DNA of 39,110 nucleotides from Apostichopus parvimensis (lineage: Eukaryota > Echinodermata > Holothuroidea > Aspidochirotida > Stichopodidae): contig KN884991.1 of the NCBI GenBank assembly GCA_000934455.1, positions 76,684-115,793 on the forward strand, given 5' to 3'. This document shows positions 1 to 12,000 of this stretch, one piece after another. The notes below the pieces were generated by a model. It was not told the DNA's origin. It did no database searches and saw only the letters and a program-made list of their open reading frames with translations. Position 1 is the first letter of the stretch. Each line of letters starts with the position of its first letter. A program made the translations under genes and the position numbers.

Positions 1-1458
1 CAAACTTTTCTAGAAATGTCAAAGAACATAAGTTGAATATTGAAAAAAAAAATTGTATAATTTCATGTTTTGTTTTGAGGTATATCTTAAACATACTAGT
101 TTTATATTCCAAATAGTCTCTACAGAGCAGTGTTGCCTACTCATGAACTTCAATGAGTCCAATTGCAACAGGCCCCCTTTTTCAGATTAGAGTTTTAATT
201 ACTTTTTTTGTTCTTAATATTAATGCCGGAAGTGTTTTGCTAGTAACTGGAACTTGCAACTGCACGAATCGAAAAAATGTCTAAATTGGTATAGACCAGA
301 ATTTTGTTCCTCAAACGTATTTAAAAATTAGCCATTTTTTTTGGTTCTTAGTCATTGATTCAGGTGCATTCATTTGTGTACACAGCTGGTTTGAATATTG
401 AACATGGCTCTATTATTAAATGCTTACATGACCATTTTAAAAAAGCACAAAAAAAGTCAAATTTCATCTAAAACGGTATTGATCTGTATAACGACTGTCA
501 CGCCAATTTGAAACTATGGCGACTATGTTAAGTGTAAAATGCGTCCGTGGCATATTTGCAATTAATATTTACATTCATTGACTTTCCTACGTGAAGAGGA
601 CACCGCCCATAAACTCTCTTTTCCTTGTAAGCTTAACAAAATGAAAGACCCCTGCATGGTTACAAATTTCAGTTCCAATACTTCAGAGCCAAATTTCTCT
701 TCCCAGTATACTTAGTTTGAGTAAAAGTTCTGCCCAGATTCTTGTATAGGCAGATCAGCTAGTAGTGCTTTGTTTATTATCTGCTATAAAAGTGCCGTCC
801 GGCGAGTAATAGCAGGCTATTAGTGTTCGTGTTGACAAATAATAGACTTGGTGAACGTTTTACTTGAGGCTTTCCTAAACGCAGAGTTTTTTAGGTTTGA
901 TCAGAGAAAAAACGAAAAAAAAAAACATGTGCAAGTATATATTTCAATCGCTCTTCTGGTTTTCAAGATTCACCGTTGAAAAAAAAAAGTAGAATTCTCC
1001 GTAAATAGCTTAACTAATGACTTAGTGTTAATGGTAAATCCATTGTTATATAAATTATTCTAGTAATTCAACTGAAACATTGTTCATTTAACCTTGTGTA
1101 AGCGGCAGAGCAAACTTGGATGACGGTCAATGCCATTTGTCTGATGCTCAGGAAACTATAAACATTGTAATGCATTAATTGTAAAAAGAAATAATCGAAA
1201 AAATAGAAAAACTCTTGTTGACCATATCTTGAGTTTTGTGTTTGCATCTGAGGGACTGAACCCATTGGTCGGTGTGTTAGTCTTTATAGTCACTTTAACT
1301 GATGAGCCAAGGATGTTGAAATGATCATTTCTCACAAATTACAAATGGTATAGGGACAAAACCGGGACAGAAAGCAGAGATTTTATCAAATTATGCAATA
1401 TATCAAAATTAGTTTTGTGCCTAATACAGTCCTCCTTTAAACATACATGCATAAAAGG

Positions 1459-1497
1459 TGGGAAGGGGGGGGAAGGGGAGAGGGGAGGGAGGGGATT
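1459..1497 (+). repeat. G-rich tract, possible G-quadruplex
   Basis: Runs of three to eight G separated by short A spacers. Similar plus-strand G tracts occur at 18145..18168, 34781..34815 and 38515..38550. Confidence 0.5.
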
Positions 1498-1609
1498 TTT
1501 GGTACTCAGTTAAAACAGCCATCTGCAATCAGGTCATGATCTTAAATGGATAACATTAAATATTCATAACTATTCATGATCAGCATCCAATCGGGACAAG
1601 TTTGCAATA

Positions 1610-1985
1610 ATAATACCTCTCTATACTGTCCTCCCATATCATGCTTCAGAGCACTGGTACTGACAGTATGAACAGTTCCTAACCTTTATCTAATTCTAAT
1701 GTTAATACCACTCTATACTGTCCTCTCATATCATGCTTCAAAGCACTCGTACTGACAGTATGAACAGTTCCTAACCTTGATCTGATTCTAATGCTAATAC
1801 CACTCCATACTGTCCTCTCATATCATGCTTCAAAGCACTCATACTGACAGTATAAACAGTTCCTACCTTTATCTGATTCTAATATGCTAATACCACTCCA
1901 TACTGTCCTCCCATATCATGCTTCAAAGCACCCAAACTGACAGTATGTACAGTTCCTAACCTTTATCTGGTTCTAATGCTAAAAC
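1610..1985. repeat. 92-bp satellite, four copies
   Basis: Four tandem units with the ATACTGTCCTC motif starting near 1623, 1715, 1807 and 1900 (periods 92, 92, 93). Each unit carries ATACTGTC and, about 37 bases later, GACAGTAT, so each can form an 8-bp stem. One diverged single unit lies far away at 33846..33904. Confidence 0.88.
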
Positions 1986-2251
1986 TTTTGCCCTAAAAAC
2001 CCAGTCATCTTCACAGCAGAATAAGAATTCGACCAGAATGTGAAAATGTTTGCTTCTTTTGCTTAAAATGACAGCTAAATATTGTACAATGAAGAAAATG
2101 CTCCTAGATTCTAATTAAGCTGGATGCTTAACTGATTTCCCAATGATGGCCTAAGAAAACTATGAAGCAACTGTGCAAAGGGTCAGATATTGTAATAATG
2201 TCACCGTAACTATATTTTGAACATTGTGCAGGGAAGGCCTACCTTTGGGGC

Positions 2252-2437
2252 TTAAAGGGACTCTACATAACCGATATGTGCAATGTTGGCCGATCGCTTT
2301 ATTTGCCAATGCCGACTGACTGAAATATCTTTCTCAGGCTGGATTTTGATCACAGCTGGCCCATCTACTGAGAACCATTTTGTCTCCATAGAGGTTCCCG
2401 AAAACTGTAAAGTGGCAGTATAACGTACTCTTACCAT
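2252..2437. repeat. TTAA-flanked dispersed repeat end
   Basis: Starts TTAAAGGGACTCTACATAAC, the same TTAA plus AGG arrangement as the MITE termini at 16201, 24437 and 31388. It contains a 61-codon open frame with no filamin motif and no matching acceptor/donor pair. I could not locate the opposite end. Confidence 0.35.
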
Positions 2438-2845
2438 AGAGTATAAATATTTTCTCTGTGGTGAGGTGTTATTCTAAAAGTTACAGCCCTCCTCAAATTC
2501 ACTCGAGCATTTAATAATTGTTACTTGATAGCACAAACTACCACACTACTCCTTGAGCGCACCTAATTAATTGATCAGCCACCGTATGATTGTAAACACA
2601 AGTGCTCTAATGGCCAGCACTACTTACCTGTGTGAAGAAAAAATTTGGCTTGACCACTGAAATAGTACACTGTGTGTTTAATCATGAATTTGTGCAGAGG
2701 AGCGTCTCAGTATGGCTAGCATTACAAACTGGGGTAGATATTCAATCTCCCCTGTGTTTGGCCAAAAACAGGGGACTGGGGTGGTACTTGCTGTAGGCAG
2801 TGAAGATCGTTATGTAGTGTGACCCACATACAAGGGTATGCATAC

Positions 2846-3013
2846 CTTTAGGTCCATGAACTCTGACCTTGAGCTGACCTGCTCCGGCTCCTTTGGTCTC
2901 GCATATGAAACGGCCGTTGTAATCGGTGATGATGCCGTGGTTCAGACCTGGACCACGAGCAATGACCTGAGAGGCGTCAGGGGGTGCAGATACCCTCAGG
3001 GTGAATGGACTTC
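2846..3013 (-). CDS. Filamin exon: end of repeat 6, first half of repeat 7
   Basis: 168 bp, phase 1 to 1. Acceptor CTAAAACAG; donor CCTAAAG|GTATGC. It encodes GSPFTLRVSAPPDASQVIAR, then GPGLNHGIITDYNGRFICET and KGAGAGQLKVRVHGPK. GSPF, GPGL, GAGAGQL and V-GPKG are the clearest filamin signatures in the window. It is the last exon I can place; the open donor means the gene continues left of the window. Confidence 0.95.
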
Positions 3014-6000
3014 CTGTTTTAGATTTAGAAAGGAAAAAAAAAAAGATTCTCAAATGTGTGGTACTTGATGGGGTTATTAGTAATGGATTGATATCGCTGT
3101 AAAGAACATTTAAAAATAAACAGCAACTGGTCAGCGACCACTAGATTACATAGTAAAATACACAGCAATTGATCAGCGACCACTAGATTACATAGTAAAA
3201 TACACAGCAATTGATTAGCGACCACTAGATTACATAGTCAATGTTGTGCAAAACTTCACTGTTAACGAATCTAATTAGATTAAGAAGTATCTTGAGATTT
3301 GTATTCAGTTTCTGGAGCAAAATGATAAAGATGTACAACTTCAAACAAAAGCAATATTATGGAAAAAAATTTACTGATTTTTTTATATGCATGTGGTCTA
3401 GAAGAATACATTAAACCTCATTCATGAAGGGGAAACATGCAAATCATTGGGTTGGTAGTTACTTATAATGTGATAAAATATTAATCTCCAAAATATATTG
3501 CTCACACCCACTGACACCACTTGACTGTTGAGAACACTAATTTTTATTATGTCACATCAATGTAATTAAGTGACAATTCTGTCAAGAAGGTGCAGGGAAT
3601 AGAGAATGTGGTGAGGTACAGATTAATACTCATGGGATGAACATTTTACAAGTGTGCAACAGGTGAAAGGGGCCGGCCAGGGGCGAGAGTGACAGGGGGT
3701 GGGGGGTTAGGTTATTTGTGTACAATGTGAGTACATAGAGATGAAAGATAGAGCAATTATGATAATTATAATTGTTTATGCAAATGAATTGACCTATGAC
3801 CTTAGCATCTTTTTCAACATTCTATAAATTTACTATAGAGCATTCTTAAAGCGACCACCCATATTTGGTATACATAAGTGGACACATGCTGAACATCCCT
3901 AAGTTTCCGGGGAAAAAAATAGTCAAAAGTTATCAACTCTTCCAAATTGGATAGACTTTTATTTATGGAAGAAGGTGGGAATGGAGAATGTGGTGAGGAA
4001 CAGATTAATACTCATGTGATGAACATTTTACAAGTGTGCAACAGGTGGGTGGGGCAGGGGCGAGAGTGACAGGGGTGGGGGGTTAGGTTATTTCATATCA
4101 TTTATGAATGAATGGTTCTCATCCTTGTACATGTTACACTAGAACCAAATCAACTATAATACTTGCCACATGAGACAAATATTACGGACAATGTTGCACA
4201 GATACTAAAGAGAAACTGACCGTTGATATGTTCCGAGCCGTACAAAATGACCAGTCTGTGGTTTCCAGGTTCTTTTGGTGTTATGAGGAGAGAGTAAAAG
4301 CCCTCTTCACTCCTGCCTATGTGTACGTCGGCGGGCCGTGTAGGTCCCATGCATTTGGCTTCCAAGTCACCTGGAAAACAAACACACAGATAGTAGAGTT
4401 ATGAAATCATTTTATAAGGCAGCTAGCACACTTTACCATCATCATTAAAAACATTGCTGAATGCTTAAACTAATTGTTATAAAAAAAAGCATAATTTAAT
4501 CCTAATCACAAATAGAACCTCCTTTGTTACATCAAACATACAACGACAACATCAACAACAACAGAATCATTCACTCTTGACGAGCATGTACATATTTAAT
4601 GAAAACAAAAAAAATCTTGCCCATCCTTTTCAACACAGACAGAAACACTTTATAAACAAATACTTTATAAACAAACAGACTGTTATAGATAGACGGATCA
4701 TCCTGGATAATGCCGCCCACTGGACGCCAACAAGGGAGCGGATTCTGACAAAGGGACGATACACCGATAATCCTTGATAATCCCGACGATAATCCTTGAT
4801 GAGTCTACTTGTTTGGGTCTTATATATGCTAGGAGTACAACATGAAGCTACCAGTTGTCTGATGATCGCTCAACGCGTGAAACTCTGAGCTGCAACTACT
4901 AGTGTTCCACTAGTCTCAACTAATTCTATATACATACATACATTAATAGCCTACATGTAACTGGACATGTTTGCACTGCACCTTGCTTCACTTCGAACAT
5001 TATGAAGTTATCAAAGTTGTTGCTAATAAAGTTTGTTAAATGTTCTTAACTTACCTGTCTCCCCACAATAACAACACAAGCCAAAGCAATGCCATCTTCA
5101 GTGATGCCATTAGATGTCTGTTTTCATAGGTTTTAAAGATTGCGACTAAGAAAAGATGGGGGAAGACTCCCCCCCCCCCCCACCATCTTTTTCCTCATTC
5201 TATTTATTTCAAACCTATCAAAACACGACCGATCCACTTGCATCTCTGGAAAAGACTTTGCCTTGTGTAGTTTTAATGAGCAGTAAATATGCAGTAGGTA
5301 ATTGAAGGAAAATATGCAAATACCTGAATATTATATTACCTTATTATATATATTGTATATTAAAATGTGACATTCTCGCAATAATCACCCTGAAAACTAC
5401 CGTACAAAAAAAACAAAACAAAAAAAAACAACCCTTAAAAATATCTTTAGAAGCATACCTTCAGCAGCATCCCTGGTGTCGATGATAAACTTTCCTGTTT
5501 TTCCGGAGATCAGACCTTTAAAAGAAGAGGCCCTGACCTTCTCGGCGTGTGGACTGGCTTCCACGTTGACCTTGAATGGAGAGTTCAGGATCTGTTTCTC
5601 AGACCACGCCACGTAAACAATGTGAGTACCTAGAGAAGAAAGATAGAGCAATTAATGATAATTATAATTGTTATGCAATTGAATTGACCTATGACCTTAG
5701 CATCTTTTTCAACATTATATTACTTAACTATAGAGCATTCTTAAAGCAACCACCCATATTTGGTATACATAGTGGATACATGATGAACATCCCTTCGTTT
5801 CCGAAAAGAATAGTCAAAAGCTATCATTATCATTTTGATTATTATTTATGGATGATTGAACTACATTCCAGTTTTTCCGACTGGCATCTATTCGACTTAA
5901 AAAATGCAAAATATTCATCGGGCCTAGCCTTAAGCAATCAAACACTGCTCGACTACCGGCAATTTTCCACGTAGCGACAGTCGAGTCAAGTGGGCTGGCT

Positions 6001-9000
6001 GGTGATTCAATATGTCAGCTTGCGTATTTATGAATTGTTCAAGTTAAAAAACGCTTTTAAAACGTTATTAAAACGTTTCGTCTTTTGTTTTGATAACGTT
6101 ATTTGTGGTGTAACGAAAACGTTTTCAGGCTATTATTTCAAAAACAAATTTGTGAAAACATTAATAAAACATTAATATAACATTAATATCTCATAAAAAC
6201 GTTATGCTAACGTTTTTATAACACCACATTTAACGTTATAAAAATATATTTTAGAGGCTCTTTAAAAAATGTTATGATAACGTTTTGTGTTTGCATATGA
6301 TCTTTTAACTAGCTAATCCTTTGAGGTAGAAATGTAGGCCTTTTTGTCATTTCAAAGTAGATTTAAAGTCTCTTAATTCATTCAAAAGTTCTCTAAAATG
6401 ATACCTAATAAAATAAAATTACCTGCTTTCTCTGCCGTGTAGGTCACTTTGTACATGTTCTCCGTCGTTCCGTAGGGTTCCAGCTTAAAGTCCAAATCTT
6501 CGGTGGTACCGGTGATGGAAACACTTGGGATACCTGCAAGGTCGACAGACCAGAATAAACCAATCAGATGTATTTCATAAAGAGTGACAAAATTATGAAA
6601 TTTCATGTTTTATCATGCATTTTACATTTTCACTCTTTTCCATGACTTTTCATACCTAGAAATTAACTTCAAAATTTCCCTGACTTTACCAGGTTCATGA
6701 CCATGATGAATCCTACAAGCTATAAAACAGCTTCATCTCTGACAGTAGGCACTATATTAATTACCACTTGAAAACTATTTGCTTACATGCTTCAAACACA
6801 TTATTAAATTTATATCTCTATATTCTACATATTTATGTATATATTTGTGTTCTAATAATTTTGTGCCAATATATCTGCATGTTCATAGATTGTGAGAAAC
6901 ACAGCAAACACAACATCTGCTCCATTGAAATAATATTCAAAGCATTAACTAATTTTAACACATCAACTTCATCAACATAAAATTTAAAAGAAATCAAATT
7001 AAAAGCAGTTTCTCACTTTTGCATTTACCCTCCCAACCTTCCCCCTCTCCACTACCCCTACCAACCTTTCCCCTCTCCCCTCCCAACCTTCCCCTTCTCC
7101 ACTACCCCTCCCAACCCTCCCCCTCTCCCCACCCAACCTTTACCCTCTCTCCATCCCCCTCTCTCCCTCCCCCTCTCCACTCCCCTCTCTCCCACCATCC
7201 CCCTCTCTCCCTGCCCCTCCCAACCTTCCTTCACAATCGCTTTACATTATACCTCTTTAACCAGAGCTCCGTTCCTACTCACCTGAGCCTGCTTGAGTTC
7301 CATCGATGATAAATTCTGTAGGTACGTAGACTTTAGTCCTTCTGATTCCCTCTCCTTTGATCATCACCTTGGTATTATCTATCGGAAGCTCCTTCTCTCG
7401 GGCGTAGCCCTCGAACGGGGATCCCTTGATGTGAGAACCGGCCCACATGACTTTGATGATGCAGTTACCTGAACACGATAAAGAGTAACAGACTTGCAGA
7501 CACAGACACACACATATATACATATAAAAATGAATATTCATACGTAATATTGTTGTTGATCTTACTTTGTAATATTAAATACAATTTAAAAGGGTTGTTA
7601 GTAGGCCCGAAATTAAGAGCACCGAAAGGTTTCACAGATACTCTTCTGGAATTTCTGAACATCGATCGCTCCAAATTATTTTTGAAACTAAGGATCAAGT
7701 GTTCAACAAGACAACCCCATGAACAAGTAAAAAACATTTTTTTTTGTTCAGGCATGAAATGAACATTATTACTGGCCAGTTGGTAGCAACACTGATGGAC
7801 TTCTTGATTTGAACTAGCTTTGGCTTAGGACATCAACATTTTTATTTAACGTGTAACAAGAATCAAGATTCTGGGGAAAAGCTGTTGTAGGTACGAGGCA
7901 AATCTACTATTTATGAAAACATTATTAAAAGAATGTGAAAGTCATGTTTGTGTAATATCTAAATATCTAGTCCTACAAATAAGTTGAAAAAAATTTCATA
8001 AATCATACTCTTTTCTTTCTTTTTACTTATAAGTTTGTTTTTTTTTGTTTTTTTAAAGTTGTTACATTTCTCAGGCAGGAAGTATTTTGAGATAGACCGA
8101 TCTTTCTTGACTACTTTTTCTTTTGTAGTCTTTGTATCATATATTAAATTTTCAACTTTTTAAAAATACCTCAGTGTTCCCCTACAACAATCTCCTACAT
8201 CTTTTTGGATGCACTATTTACAACAGTAGATTTCCTTACCCTCCTTGGGTGCTGTAAAAGTAAGGACATAATTGCTGTCTGTGACTCGATCCACTTGAAC
8301 CGGAAGGATGGCATTAGCCGTTTCCATCTCTGCTCTCAGATCACCTGCATAAAAAATAAAGAGAATTAAGTAAATCATAACATGATTATTATTATTATAT
8401 AAAAGATTAAAAGTTAAATTATGAAATTAAATTTACCCTGTGTTATGGTATTCGATGTTCTATGACCCCTTACACCAAAAAAAGGGGGGGAGGGTAGGCC
8501 GAGGAGGTCACCTCAATTATTCTCGCAGCAATGATCTTTATGCTGGCAAGGCACCACCTCAGGCAGCAATTTCAATACCATCGAAATACCAGTGCTGTGG
8601 CCTAATGGATCAAGGCGGTGGCATTTGAGTCAAAATAACTGCTGATTATTATTATAATAATCATCGAAACTTGGTCTCACTCTTGGCCCCTCCCCCACCC
8701 ACTTGCAATAATCCCCTGTCTCCCTCTCCCCACCAGGGATGCTGGTCATGTTGCCTGTATAGGATTAACTGGCAGTATGATACATGAGAGGAAAGTAAGC
8801 CCTGAGAGATGATTGTGAATGATGTAGTCTAACCTGGTCCTGCGTCTTCTGTATCTACTTCAACACGGTAAGTCTCCTTGAGGAGAAGGTCCATGGTCCC
8901 GTATTCATTTCTGGCTGTCGGGAAACCAGCGAACCTCACTTTTCTAGGATCTGTGATCTTGGCCTGGAATGGAGCACCTGCATTGCATAGGGAACACAAG

Positions 9001-12000
9001 GAGAGACATTTGTCAACAAAAAATTGAAAGTGGAGAACAATATATAACAACAACAAAATAACAAAATTATTACATAAAAATTTTAAATGGGGAAAAAATT
9101 CTCTTAACAAACACATGTTCATCTCTCCTACTATAAGGCACATGGGACGGCAGTTCTCTTCATAATTATTCCATTGGCATCTGACTCTGTGCAGCCCCAC
9201 CCGAATCCCCTGCTCTTCCCCCCCCCCCCTCCCAAACTTGTCTTGAGATTCCTGCATTGTGACACAAATCAAATGCTAGATATACTAAAAGAGATTAATC
9301 TCTTGATGGGGCATCAAAAGCTGAAAAAACATTATCAATGAAGTTTTGGGATATCCGCTTTTTTAAATATTATGTATGAACAGGTGAAAGTTGAGAATTG
9401 TTTTTGTCATCAGGGGCATAGTACACATTACACCACATCATATCTTTCAGCTGTAGGGCGTAAAAAAAAATAAATAATGACTTTTAGAAGCAAGCGTCAC
9501 AGGATGTAGAAAATTAACCAGGAAAAGGCACAAGTCTGTACTCACCATGAATGAGCCTTTCACCATAAAGGACTCTGATGTTGAAGATTCCCACCTCCGT
9601 TGGCACGTACGTTACTGTGTAAGTTTCGTCACCGTTGGAAACCATCGTCACCTTCGCCATGGAATTGGGACCTGCATCGGGACAAGTTGGGAAAGCTTTA
9701 CAAGTAAGCCAGCATGTACCGATCAAACAATCCGTTTGAAAGTGAAAAAGTTTGAGAGATTTCATCTCATTTATGTGAACGAAAGTTTTTTAACAATAAT
9801 CATAATAATATTTGATTTTTATTTAGCCCTTTATACCAGCGATATAGGTCTCAAAGCGCTTTGCAGACTTTATTTTACCCCTGGTCAATGATAACCTGTC
9901 CCAGAGACAATCCCTCCATTCGGCTGCAGTTATATACTGCGCCCAATGACAAGTTACCTCAGAGGTACCCATCTAACCCCTGGGTGGAGAGAGGCAAGTG
10001 AGATAAAGCATCTTGCCCAAGGGCACAACTTAATGAACTAGGCAGGAATCGAACCAGCAATCCTTGAATCACAAGTCCAACGCCTTAGCCAATTGGCCAC
10101 CACGCTCTCATGTACTCTTAAACAATTGACACTCACCCCTTGACCCTCCAACTACCATCTATATAAGTACAAATCAATGCCGTAAAGCCATGCACCGCTC
10201 AAGTTAGCAACGACCTTGTTCTTGCATGCTTTGGACACAGCGGGCGACCAATTTTCGAGCGGGTGAACCTGGATCGAAATTTTATTTGAAAAAAAACCCC
10301 CAAAAAATCATCACTTAGCAAATCATGCAAAGAATATGTTTATTTCTGACTTTTTACCTTCAACACTGACTTTCAATTCAGATTTTCCTGCCTGGCTGGG
10401 ATCCACGACGAATGTAGTCGGCTGGTCCTCCCTTCCTCTCGTCAAGCCTTTCCCAGAGACGGTCACTCTGTTCGGGTCAAACACTCTAAATTTAGCTGGT
10501 TCATCTGTTAAGAGGGAAAGAAAAAGTTTGCGATAATAAGAGAAAACCCTCCATATGTAGGTGAAGATGTCTGGTTTATTTTGAGCTTCCCAATTGCGAT
10601 GCTATGATTCATGATATAAATGCCGGTAAATACTGTCACATAAAAAAAAAGAAAAAAAGGAAAAACTTTTGAAAACACCAATTTAAGTTTAAAGCTAAAG
10701 GATATAATATTATATTATATTATTGGAACTGTCTGTGAAATATATAGTGGGTCATAAACTCCAGAAAACACCAAAATTGAAAAAGATTTTAGAAAAATCT
10801 TTCCAAACCACAAATAAAGGGGTGAACAGTGATAACTTTATCAGAGAGCAATTACAGGTGACATTAACTCCAAAAACAGACCTTAAACAAGTTAACCCAC
10901 CCGACTACAGTACCACCCACCCAGCTGCCCTTCCACCTGGCTTCCTTCGACCACCAAATCAAACCATCTTTCGACGAAAATTTGTGTACAAAAATCTCTA
11001 ATCCTTATTTGATCATTTCACACAGAACTGTTATAGGTAACAGGACAATAGTGGATTATTCACACGAATAATCACTATTTTGTTATTTATTCAGCTGGTA
11101 CCATAGTCTGAATCATGAAGCATAAATGTACGGTTTTTTAAATATAATTATTTATATATATGACTGTAGGCAAATGAACATGCTGTTGTTATTATTATGT
11201 ATGGCCAATTATATGAGGTGTATGGAGTAGCATCTGTGACACAGCTAGGGGTTCAGTTCCTAAACCTTCGCTTGATCGAGTCCCGATAGGACATGTGACC
11301 AGTCTGAAAGTGGAATTAATCTTCCGTGGTGATGATCTTTTTCATGACCTAAATGCCAAAATGTGATATATAGGAACTACCCTTTTGAAGTCAAGAGGCT
11401 GTGGTGGCAATGTTAAAATTCTAAAGTAAATTACTCACAACTGATACTATCAAAATAATTTAATTAAATTTAATTTAATTTAATTACATTTTTTTTAATA
11501 ATTTAAAATTAAATATTTTTTTTAATAATTTTAATATAAATTTAATAAAATTTAATTTAATTTAATTTAAAAAACACATGAAAATATATCTATAGGGTCA
11601 TCAAATATCTCAGAACCAATCCCCCCCCCCCCTCTCACAGAAAATGCTATTCAAGTCAGGATAGGTGATAAATCTTTCAAGTTATTGGTCCCAATCTCTG
11701 TAACCAGCTGCCTGTGGGTATACAAGTGGCGGTTTCCGTCTCGGTCTTCAAAGGTCTGAGGAAACATATTTATTTACTGTGGAGTAATGTTTGTATTTTT
11801 TGCTTGTGTGTTTAGGCTTGGTGTTTGTTTTTTATTGTGTAGTTTATATTTGTTTCTGTAAAGCACTGTGATCTTTTGTAGAGCGCTCTATCAAATACCT
11901 AGTAATAATAATAATAATAATAATTATAATAATAATAAGTCACAAACCTGTAACGGGATTCCTGTCCCAGAGGATGTTCACGATGTAGTCTCCGACAGCA

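Larger units (their letters stand above)
1..2845. other. Filamin intron, left part
   Basis: Intron downstream of the last visible exon, open to the left edge. It holds a G-rich tract at 1459..1497, a 92-bp satellite at about 1610..1985 and a TTAA-flanked repeat end at 2252. I found no filamin-like coding segment with splice sites. Confidence 0.6.

Noticed and set aside
2252-2437. Possible extra filamin exon on the minus strand
   Set aside because: No filamin motif in any frame, no phase-1 acceptor/donor pair, and the region begins with a transposon-like TTAAAGGG end.
3025-3225. 66-codon minus-strand frame with repeated LLCILLCNLVVADQ
   Set aside because: Explained by the 42-bp minisatellite, whose unit is a multiple of three.
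3121-3239. CRISPR-like short regular repeats
   Set aside because: A head-to-tail minisatellite without unique spacers, in a eukaryotic intron.
5576-5974. 132-codon plus-strand frame
   Set aside because: Starts antisense inside a filamin exon and continues through AT-rich intron with no coding character.
7019-7309. 96-codon Pro/Ser/Leu frame
   Set aside because: Low-complexity polypyrimidine tract running into the antisense of a filamin exon.
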